Origin: Actinidia chinensis
Taxonomy: Eukaryota > Streptophyta > Magnoliopsida > Ericales > Actinidiaceae
DNA length: 32,500 nt
Assembly (NCBI GenBank): GCA_009663005.1
Contig: VIGQ01001385.1
Location: 1 to 32,500, forward strand
Direction: 5' to 3'
This document shows positions 23,791 to 32,500 of the stretch, piece after piece. The notes beneath the pieces are model-generated. The model did no database searches, was not told the origin of the DNA, and worked only from the letters and a program-made list of their open reading frames with translations. A program made the translations under genes and the position numbers. Position 1 is the first letter of the stretch; every line of letters begins with the position of its first letter.

Positions 23791-25820
23791 TTTACCTTCG
23801 TCTTATAAGTAGATATTGTTTTCACATTCTTCTGTTCGCGCCCACCTCTTCTTTACCGTTGATATCTGGGCAGGACCTCATCGTTTGCTTTTCTGTTCTA
23901 TTATTTATGTGTCCACTAAGGACGAGATGATGCCTCTTTTTAATGGCACTTTGATCATCTCATGGGAGATTAGCTCATAAATCTTCCTGCTGGTTTTAAA
24001 GCTTAGCCATTTAAATGAATCTCAAGATATTTCAGATGTCATTAGCTTTTATTTTTAAATTATCTTATTGCAAAGTGATATGGTAAGTTCCTCCAAACGT
24101 ATCTTTAATTACATGTTACCGTGGGATTAAAATAAATGTTTTCCATTATCTGGCATCATGGGCAGAGGGAAAATACTCTCTTCTAACCTAATTGGTGCAT
24201 CATTTTTTCTTTATTCAGTCAATTGGACTATTTTTTGAATGTTCTTCATGTTTGCAGAACACCTGATATTTTAGTCATTCATTATTGCATTGAGAGCTTA
24301 TACAAGGAAGTGGAGAAAATCTCTAAGCCAATAATTGTCCAAGATTTGAACATTTGTTTTAAGTGAAATCCGTCTAACTTCATCTTATTAACCATGGATC
24401 GCGAAAAAACACTTTTTTCCTTGGAACACAAGTTTATGGTCTAACTCAAGAAGCGTGTCTTCTGTTAATTTTCTGTTGTATTGGGGATGCCTCATTTTAT
24501 GCAATTGTTCAATACATCGAGTGGATGACATGCTATAAAATGGGAGTGCATTGATAATTTTATTTTGACTTCTTTTTTTATCAAATACACTTTCTATACG
24601 GACAAAAAATGAGTGCTTTGCTAAAAAAAGGAGTGGCAAATCATTTTCCAAACCTTTATTATTCCGCAAAGTTTGTACTATAAATAGTCTTGGAATTTAA
24701 AGTTGATGGTATATTTTATTTGTGTTATGTGATCTTACCCGTTTAAGTAAATTTCGAATCATTACTTTTGCAATTGAAAAACTTTTTGATCCAAGTTCAA
24801 AATTGGAGCATTGTTGTATTTCTATACGTTTTTTTTATATTTTTTATATTTTTTTTATATACTTTTTGATGCTACTTTTACTTTTTGTCACAAATAAAGG
24901 ATTTATTTGTTGTATTTTGTGCCGATAGTTTGCGGATCGATGGACTTTTCACATAAGGCGTGTGAGAAACTCCATTCACTGATTTATATTATAATAACTT
25001 AAGAAAAATAAAAAACTCGTCTTCAAAAAAAGTATCTTAACATATTTGTTTAATTCCATCTTAAAACAATATAAAAATAAAAATTCAAATTCAAATAGAA
25101 AATATTTAATAAATTCTAATGGGTTTGTCCAATTAAAAAGTATTCATCAATATATATCATTACCAGTAATTATGGATTGTGTGATAAATTTTAAAAATCA
25201 AAAAAACACCATCAATATCTCATTAAAATTAATTATGTTAAAAATAATGATAATTTTTCAATAATATGCAAAAATAATTTTTTTTCAGTCATATTGGTTA
25301 GGATATTAAATTAATTAACGTATGATTGATATATTTTGCATAGTTTACAGAACTAGAGAGAAAGGCAAGAGATAAGAGAAAATAAATATAAAAAGCATAA
25401 ATTGGTTAAATCTCAGATTCCAAAATAAAAAGATATTTATTTAATATAAAAATAAATATCTTCTCATTGTGATTTTGTTATGTCTCTTCATGGGCGATCC
25501 ATGGTTTTTGATCCTATGATTCGAATTAAGGCATTCTTTTCTCCCCTCCAACTATTATTTGTCTTTTGGAAAAAATTACCACAATAAACAAATTTAAAAC
25601 TACGAGTTTTACTTCAACAAATTCTAAAAACATAAGAGTCCAATTAAAAGTATCCTTCAATTTTCGTTCACTTAGAAAGTGACAAAATTGATTCAGTTGA
25701 AAACCGGCATTGTTCAAGTTATCCCTCTTCTAAACTGCAAATCAATCCAATTTTATGGTTTATTTTTGAGCAAAAGTTAAAATGACATAAATTAGGTTGA
25801 GAGAAGGTTGCATTTGATCA
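23791..25820. other. AT-rich stretch without recognisable gene
   Basis: AT content rises strongly after about 24700. Open frames here are low-complexity (F/Y/K/N-rich) products of base composition. No RNA gene or transposase fragment was recognised. Confidence 0.4.
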
Positions 25821-25840
25821 CATATAAAAAAAATTATAGC

Positions 25841-26271
25841 TTCGTTTAGGGCTTTAGGGACTAGTTTGGGTTCTTAGTTTTTTTTAATTTTTTAGTTTCT
25901 TAGTTTTGACTTTTTTTGTCGTTAATGATTTTGTTCTCCGTTTGATCAAAACAATTTTAGACTTTTTTTGTATATTCGACGGGAAGGAGTCTAAAAAATA
26001 AAAATTATCTAATTAGAAAAAAGTTTACTAAAGTTAATTTTTTTTATCTCAATACATAAGCTAAATTATTTTTGCGTCTTCAGTAATTTTTTTTTCTAAA
26101 TTATATAAAAAAAATTATATCTTCGTCTCCTTTCTGTCGAGTGAAACTGAAAAAAATCTTAAAAAATGATTCAAATAACAAAAAAAATTAATAAAAACAA
26201 AAAAACTCGAAAACTAAGAAGAAACCCAAAAAATAAAAAAAATCGTATATCCAAAAATGAGCCTAAGCGAA
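25841..26271. mobile_element. Fold-back element or MITE in AT-rich DNA
   Basis: The left end TTCGTTTAGGGCT (25841 on) is the approximate inverse of the right end GAGCCTAAGCGAA (26259-26271). Inside, GGGTTCTTAG (about 25868) pairs with CTAAGAAGAAACCC (about 26214-26227), and GTCGTTAATGATTTTG pairs loosely with the 26165-26200 region. The arms are long and imperfect. A direct repeat of ATATAAAAAAAATTATA plus a C/TTCGT core occurs at about 25822 and 26102. There is no coding capacity. The superfamily and target-site duplication are not determined. Confidence 0.5.
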
Positions 26272-26378
26272 AAAACATCGAATTAATGTTACTTTTTAAA
26301 GTCTCATGTATATATTTGTCATCTTTATACTCAAATCACCTTCTATATAAGATAAAAATGAAATAATATAAAAGATTA

Positions 26379-26405
26379 TTTTTTTTTTTTTTTTTTTTTT
26401 TTTTT
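26379..26405. repeat. Poly(T) tract, 27 bases
   Basis: An uninterrupted T homopolymer. Its length is likely to be unreliable. Confidence 0.9.
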
Positions 26406-26628
26406 CTTTACAGTAATTTAAATCAATGAAAATACAACAAATATAATCAAAACAAAATGGGGTGTGAAAATTATAATGGGAAATTCTTCAGTTTTTTTTT
26501 TGTGAAAAACAGGAAGCCAATATATCATCTTGTGCGCGAGACAATAAGGAATGTTTAAGAGGGAGAGGAGAGACGGACAATTTGTTGAGAGAGAAAGGAG
26601 GGGACGAGAACACAGAAACGGAAAACAT

Positions 26629-27037
26629 TGTTGAGAGAGACCACGGAGGATCAAGGAAGAGGGAAGGGAACAGGATTGTCAACAGGCCTCAAAAACGTTT
26701 TTACTTTCTTCATATAAGGAAAGAAATCGGTTCATAAAATCAATCAAACTATTAGGATCTGAGTTTGTTTGAGAGAGAACAGAGGATCAAGAAAGCGGGA
26801 AGGAACAGGCTGTCAAGTCCTCAAAACCGTTTTTACTTTCTTCCAAATAAGGAAGGGAAAGAAATCGATTTCAGCAAATCAAATCAAATCTTTCGAACTG
26901 CGTTTGTTGAGAGAGGAGGACGGAGGATCAAGAGAAGCGGAAAACAGGACAGTCAACAGCCTCAAAACCGTTTTACTGTCTTCAAATAAGGAAAGAAATG
27001 CAATTTCACAATCAAATCAAATCTATTCGGATCTGAG
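26629..27037. repeat. Three tandem ~137-bp units upstream of a possible first exon
   Basis: The units begin at about 26629, 26764 and 26903. Each carries TTGTTGAGAGAG, then GGAGGATCAAG, a purine-rich GGAA-ACAGG stretch, GTCAA-AGCCTCAAAACCG, TTTTTACTTTCTTC, AAATAAGGAAAGAAAT, AATCAAATCAAATCT and GGATCTGAG or similar. A partial fourth unit start lies near 26579, and an echo (GAGGAACAGGTGTCAAAACCG) near 27402. The position just before an ATG-starting exon and the purine-rich character fit a promoter or 5' UTR expansion. Confidence 0.85.
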
Positions 27038-27076
27038 CAGAGCTTCTCATGCTCTGTATAAGAGAGAGAGAGTAGA

Positions 27077-27139
27077 ATGAGTGGAATGAGAGCGCAGAAT
27101 TTAGTGCACAGAAGAAGCAGAAGGGCCACGTCGAAGCAG
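27077..27139 (+). CDS. Possible first coding exon of an unidentified gene
   Basis: This ATG follows a GA-rich leader (GAGAGAGAGAGTAG) and opens 21 codons starting MSGMRAQNLVHRR and ending ATSKQ, directly before a CAG|GTCTGT donor in phase 0. It is very basic. The layout (tandem repeats, GA-rich 5' leader, ATG, short exon, GT) is what a plant 5' end looks like. It could be the start of the locus that continues as SEC24 copy C, but it does not resemble the proline/glutamine-rich SEC24 N-terminus, so the link is unproven. Confidence 0.35.
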
Positions 27140-29140
27140 GTCTGTGCGAACTCTCTATCTCTCTCTTACCAAATCACATTTGTTGTACATACTACTCCGT
27201 TTTATGTAACTAGCTTTGGAAGATTGCAAATAAAAGCTCGTTTACGTTTTTTCTGTTGATTTACAGTGTCACCATTCAATTTGAGAATGGCTCGGGGTGG
27301 ATGGCAGAATTGTACTGAATAACAAGGTTCGTTTTAGTTTCGGAAGATTGCAATTTAGTTGCACTGTTCAAAACCAGCTGTCAAAACAGGTTTAGAGGAG
27401 GCAGAGGAACAGGTGTCAAAACCGAGGAAATGAATCGATTGAAGAGACTTGGCAAAAGTTACCATTTTACAGTTTCCCTTTCCCCCCCCCCCAATTTGAA
27501 AGATAAAGCAAGGCGTTGTTGCATTTTGAAAGGTGATTGATCAACTCAAGTTCCTGTTGGTTGTTATTATTATTATTTATTTTTGTCAATGCAAAAGCTG
27601 CTGGATGGACTCACGGCTGCATTCGAAGTTTTCTGCTGATATTTCTAGGACCTTGTTGAGGGAATTATCTGGCCATTTAACAGCCATTGACTATATGTAT
27701 ATGTGTAAAATGGTATAGCCTGGCGGCCTTCTGGTCTGGTCTGGTCCCTTATGTTATTTGCGTTGCTTGGTTGTACGAATTGTTATAGAAAAAAATCTTA
27801 AGTTGAAGAGGCCTGCCTGACTTATCACTGAACGGAAAACCCAAACCCCAATTGAATGTGGTTTTAAATTTTTATTTCAATTAAAATTTATTTACACTTT
27901 GGTTTTTGAACCCAGAATTTAATTTTTCAGTGCTAATAATCAGCAGAAAATTTACAGTACTTGATTTTCATTTTATTGAACACATCATCTGTTCTCAAAG
28001 CAAGTTTGTATGGGCAACCTGATACTTATTTTCCTCCTTTACAGCTGGATCCAGGCCAATTTGTATTGGGGACATTACGGTTTTTGTTACTGAGATAATT
28101 TCTTTGATCTGTTACCTGTGTTGAGGTAATGCTCCACTAACATCATGTTATTAGTATCGAGGTAACAAAGCTCAAAAAAATAAAGATGGAATTCATAACA
28201 ATGGGCTTGAAATGTTATTTTCATGGATTGCTTATTTGTTCTTGCATTAGTTTTAGGCCACTGATTGCTATAGGTCCTGATGTACAAGATGTTTACATCC
28301 TCTTCAAAACTGATGTTATTGTTCAACTTCTGAGGTCAGTTTCATTTCTTTTTTTTTTCTTTAACAATAATATCTCATTATTGTGAACTTAATCTTCATA
28401 TTGTTCTTTTTCTTCCCCAAAGGAATTTCATAGTAAGTTAAGTAATTGGTTGTCTGTTTCCACAAGTCAGTGCGTCAACCATCTGGAGTTGTTGGAAAAA
28501 ATTCCAAACATGTTCCATGATAACAGAACTGCTGATTCAGCTTTTGGTGCAGCAGTCAAGGTTTGTCATTGTTTCTTACAGTGATTATACCTTTTTTGAC
28601 CTCTAATAGTTGGTACTTCTAATTAAAATACCATTTTTTTGTTTGTCATAATTAGTAGAATTCTATCATTACCTTAGCGTTCACTTGCATTTGATTAATT
28701 CCGTATGTCTATGCTGAATTTTTTTGTACCTTTTTTGTTATAACTTCAGGCTGCTTATTGGCAATGAAGAAGTACTCTTCATTGTATTTCAGTCAGGCAA
28801 GTTCATGACCTATTTAAAATTATATGTCTGCGTGTTGGAATAAACAGCTATTGAATTGCTATCTCATTTCTGTTTGATGTTGTAAAATTCTTTGCAGTTA
28901 ACTTTGGTTTCTTTTCTGTTTTTTTCTTCTAATTTTTATTTTTAGTAAAAGCTGACTAATTTGTACTAGTGAATGTCATATAAAGGGAATCACATTGAAT
29001 GCTTGTTGTGATGATGATAGGCAATTGTTGAATTTGGTAACCCATAGTAATTTTCCAATTGAGGATAGGGTATCTTGAGGAATAAGAACACAATTAACCA
29101 TAGAATGTGGGAGATATTAGGATGGGACATTTCCTTTATA

Positions 29141-29220
29141 GTATACATATATACATATATATATATATGGGTGTGTATATATATATATATGTGTGTATGT
29201 ATATATGTATGTGTGGGTAT
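29141..29220. repeat. TA/TG microsatellite in an intron
   Basis: Alternating ATATAT and GTGTGT tracts. The overlapping open frames on both strands (29075-29260 and 28990-29250) are low-complexity products of this repeat. A second TA tract lies at about 29480-29500. Confidence 0.9.
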
Positions 29221-30226
29221 TATTTTTTCTACGAGCGCGTCTAGATCCAATAATGGATAGCAAAAGTTTACTTTCAGTTTTGAGTATTAAGAGTTAAAAT
29301 TTAGGAATAGGTGGGATTTTTTTTTGTGAGCTTTGATTTTGAAGTAAAAATAGGCATTTCCTTGATTTTTGCATGATTAATTAGGCTGCCACAGTAGTAT
29401 TCTTGAATTTGATGTTCATGCTTGCATTTTCGCTTAAAATATCTGGGTTTGTATGTTTCTTAGTCTAAAAGGTATGTTTTATATATATATATATATGTAT
29501 ATAGATATACCTCTCTCTGTGTATGTGTCTTTTTTTTTTTTCTGGGGTTGAGAATGGGGAGGAATCAGCAGGTGCGCATTCAGTCCTTGCTTTGCATGTC
29601 ATCCTTAAGTGGGCATTGTCTTTCGTAGGATCTTTTGAATTCCATGTAGTTTACACGTGTTTACAAGATTTGCTATAGTTTCATGTCGTGATTGCAAGAT
29701 TCTCTATAGTTTATTACGTGTTGATAGGATTGCTGGGTCTGACAATTTTAATTTTTGTGTTATGCTGTCTACACCAGTTCTTGCCTTCAGTTGGCATTGC
29801 AGCCCTTTCTGCAAGAGAGGCTGAAGGAGAACGAATATTTCTGCAGGGAGAAGGTATGTTATGTGATTTACCATTAGCACTCTTGTTATGTTTCCCCATT
29901 CCCCATTGGTGTTTGTGTATTGCCCTTGCTCTTCTAGTATGAGGTAGATGTTGAACCAGTTGCCTCTGCAAGTCAAGGATGTGGCATTGATCTAACTAAA
30001 ATCCACCATTCCACGGATATACTCATTTAATTTCATACTAAGTATAGGCATCAGAGCTCTAGAATTTTTGCTTTATTCGAATTTTTTCTTGCCTTTTTTC
30101 CTGCATCCAATGGATTGAAGGGAAAATAGTGTTATGGACCTATCGGGCTATCATAATCTATATGCAAAGAATTTTTCATCGGATAATTGCCTCAACCAAT
30201 TTAGCAGTGTTGTGAAACCTTGTAAA

Positions 30227-30443
30227 TTCCAGATGAATATAAGATCGACCTTGTAGTGTTCTCTCTCTCTGAAACTAACATTTTACTCTGGCATTGTGGA
30301 CTATTCTTCTGGCATTACACATTTTCTGTTGAAATTTCCAGATGAATATCGATCTTGTAGTGTTCTCTCTCTCTCTCTCTCTCTCTTGAAATTAAGATTT
30401 TACCCTGGCATTGTGACCATCCTTTTGGCATTACACATTTTCT
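30227..30443. repeat. Two tandem ~110-bp units with TC tracts in a SEC24 intron
   Basis: Unit 1 (30227-30328) and unit 2 (30334-30443) both read TTCCAGATGAATAT, GATC--TTGTAGTGTTCTC, a TC tract, GAAA--AA-ATTTTAC-CTGG, CATTGTG and GGCATTACACATTTTCT. The TC tract is longer in unit 2 (30364-30386). They lie between the exons ending at 29853 and starting at 30852. Confidence 0.85.
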
Positions 30444-30689
30444 ATGTAATGCAGGTTTTAGCAGTTCTTGTTTTTTTTTTTTGATGTATTCTATGTATTA
30501 TTAGAAATCCAGGCTTTTGAGTCAATTTCTCTTTTAAGTTTTCCTGTTGCATTACGTCCAAGCTTTGATGAAACGTCCTTCCTTGATATCATTATTCTTT
30601 ATCAACAACTTAGAATTTTCTCTCTCTCTTGCTCTCTCTAAAAGACCATTCCATTTTTCACTTTTCTGATTTTCTTTTTTTTTTCCGAC

Positions 30690-32306
30690 CAAATTGATTA
30701 TTTTTATATAAAGTGCTTGTGGACGTGTACTTCATTTATTCGCGTATATCTGCACCTACAAGGTGTTCATTGCGAAAATAGAGGCAACTTAGTGTAAACA
30801 TAACAATGAGATTCTGATTTTAATACAGTGTTTGTTGTTGATGAATTTTAGGAGCCCCATAAATTACTCCAACCAGCAGACAAGACTTTTAAGACAAGGC
30901 TGTGAACTTGCAGAGTACCCGGCGGGAGTTTGACTGTTTTTCAATCCTGTTATCCCAAGAACTTACAGGCCAGAGGCAAGGTATTCGTTATTGGTCTCTT
31001 TCATTCTTTTTGGATAGTACTAAGGAATTTATTTGAAGAATGAGACAGACGGAAGGATCCCGTTAGAAACAGGGAGGTTAAAATTTTAATAAACCTCAGA
31101 TTAACCAAACTATATCCAAAACACTTGTCAAACAAAATGGAAGTGGTAGACAAATAGCTAATGAATCTACAAAGGCGAAAAGTTACTGTCACTCTTCTAG
31201 ATAGTTTTCCTAATTCTTTGGGCAATAACCTCATATCCATCTAGGTATTTTTCTAGCCATTATAAAAAGAGTCGAATGATGGGTCTTTCTTTCCTCAAAT
31301 ACTGCCATACTACTTGACTAAAACTGCAGTGGCAGTGTGGTTAGTGTGGGATCCTCTGATTAGGTTTAGTACAAATTATGTATCAAAGTTTTCTTCTAAG
31401 CTGTTTAGTTTTCACTTGTGAACGAATTATTTGAAGTATCATTGCTTAACTGCTAAATGGATTAAATGTAATGTATCATAACCAGTTATTGCAGCAGCAT
31501 TACACCTGATGTTTATTTTTAATTCACAATGCAATATCTGGCCTGTGATTAAAAAAACTTACTAGAGTTTGTCAAGTTTCTGTAAATGTAAGGAAACTAG
31601 AAGCCAGCCAATCTATAGGAGGTGATTTTGATAGCTACTAAATGTAAATACAGAAACATACTGTAGGCTAACCACCTCAAGTTCACATAAGTTCTATCTC
31701 TCCCCTTCCCTTCTTTTTAATTTTGATCCACGTTTGTGTGGACTCATATCCCTTTTGCTCTTGAGATGATGCTGTCTGTTGGAAGAAATTTTGAAATAAA
31801 GATACAGGCCCAATTTAGTGTTACATTTAATTTATTCTTATATGGTTGTGTACACTTAAGTGTCTCATGGTTTGCATTTACAGCTGAGTGTGATGGGTAG
31901 TAAAAGAGATGGTGGCTTTAAAGAGGTTTTGCACACAAACATGCTTGTGGACGGTGAGGGAGAAGTGAACCTTCTTATCATTAGAGGGTAACCAAAAGCA
32001 CCTACTTCTTTACTGCAACATCTTCTCTGATTGTCTTAATTGAGAAGGCTCTTAAAAATGGCACCGCCAAACAAGGTGCAAATTACTTGTTGACAGTGAT
32101 CATGGTAACGGGAGAGTCCTTGTAGTGGCTACAGAATCATGTCCGTTGGAAATCGCTGCTAGCGTGTGATTCCCATGGTTTTGGTTTCCTTGATCACTCA
32201 TCATGCTTCTAGTTCTCTTCAATTCCAGAGGAAAAGTCTCTCAAGGTTTTTTATCATTGGAAAAATTGAATAACGGTCTTTTTGATTTCTTCTACCGTAT
32301 TGTTAC
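30690..32306 (+). repeat. Segmental duplicate C (SEC24 exon-intron segment)
   Basis: This aligns to copy B from its upstream intron (6535) and to copy A from base 1. It extends past the end of B up to about 32306, matching copy A to about 1380. It keeps the ~60- and ~130-bp segments missing from A (about 31290-31350 and 31870-32000). It lacks about 115 bp that in A and B holds the short intron and most of the VCVDVFITTQ exon; the junction is near 30941. From about 32310 to the right edge it leaves copy A, and the VYYYYPF exon is not reached. Confidence 0.9.
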
Positions 32307-32500
32307 TGGGGCATGTTGCAGTTGTGTTGCTCATCGCTGCGCCAACTGCAACACTATTTGATAATGACTTAGCATCTTTTTCTTTAGAGTTTCATGGACA
32401 AGTGGGAAATATATCATAATGATTGTTTTGAAACATGATGAATTGTTGAACATTGAACCAGATGTTGGTGCTAGGTCTTGCCCACCAACCCCAGCCCCAC

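Larger units (their letters stand above)
28045..30969 (+). pseudogene. SEC24-like copy C: trunk (vWA-like) domain exons
   Basis: Exons follow the CEF/SEC24C-D order: 28045-about 28092 (weak, read as a G-RT--GIATFD-like strand), 28251-28334 (PLIAIGPDVQDVY, then KTDVIVQL), 28471-28560 (HLELLEKIPNMFHDN, then DSAFGAAVK), 28750-about 28795 (AAY-LAMK, YFQS-like), about 29778-29853 (LPSVGIAALSAREAEGE), 30852-about 30921 (EPHKLLQPADKTFKT, then a frame shift and ELAEYP) and about 30941-30969 (a remnant of the IPRTTGGQ exon end). Borders are mostly clean (CAG|GTTTGT at 28560, AAG|GTATGT at 29853). A possible earlier remnant (TAAF, then VEG) lies near 27611-27655. The zinc finger and N-terminus are not recognised. 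Exons before 30 kb are less broken than those in copy A. Confidence 0.8.

Noticed and set aside
26166..26366. Lysine/asparagine-rich 66-codon frame
   Set aside because: Low-complexity product of A-rich DNA inside the fold-back element.
26765..27080. Two overlapping frames of 74 and 103 codons with repeated NRFYFLPNK-like strings
   Set aside because: They are translations of the 137-bp tandem units; similar content in two phases shows it is repeat-driven and not coding.
28990..29260. Open frames rich in Ile/Tyr/Thr/His on both strands
   Set aside because: Products of the TA/TG microsatellite.

Overview
The window looks like flowering-plant (probably dicot) nuclear DNA. It is AT-rich, has many short plant-type exons (about 35-230 bp) split by GT-AG introns, and carries T-, C-, G-, TC- and TA-rich simple repeats, a fold-back MITE and a Helitron-like 3' end. 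There are no bacterial operons, rRNA or CRISPR arrays, and I recognised no tRNA. No long open reading frame is a credible gene. The real coding signal lies in short exon-sized islands, nearly all on the + strand and nearly all broken by single-base gaps or insertions.

Two host genes can be read through the breaks. (1) SEC24, the COPII cargo adaptor, of the plant CEF/SEC24C-D class. Copy A (1-6439) carries ten exon remnants in the correct order, from the trunk domain to near the C-terminus. Copy B (6535-8055) is a partial duplicate with two exons. Copy C (about 28045 to the right edge) carries the upstream trunk exons and re-enters the same segment at 30690. (2) The chloroplast chaperonin CPN60 beta-type subunit. 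Exons run from about 12713 to 14205, with a possible earlier one near 11985, and the 14.0-14.4 kb part is duplicated at 23442-23790.

Layout: 1-6440 SEC24 copy A, with a 125-bp tandem repeat and a MITE in its introns; 6535-8055 SEC24 copy B; 8150-8800 and 11160-11765 two copies of an unidentified block; 12.0-14.3 kb CPN60; 15898-16012 an orphan terminal exon; 18130-18180 an orphan mini-exon; 19806-20825 a candidate non-autonomous Helitron; 23.4-23.8 kb CPN60 duplicate; 24.7-26.4 kb very AT-rich DNA with a fold-back element; 26629-27037 three tandem 137-bp units just upstream of a possible first exon at 27077; 28.0-32.3 kb SEC24 copy C.

The three SEC24 segments differ from each other mainly by 1-2 base indels, with introns and exons equally affected. 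That pattern fits either decaying duplicates or an unpolished long-read assembly, and the sequence alone cannot decide between them. I therefore label the genes as broken copies, but an intact SEC24 locus hidden by base-call errors is possible. I found no convincing undescribed system. The most interesting points are the interleaved same-strand fragments of two unrelated housekeeping genes and the segment-specific deletions among the SEC24 copies.
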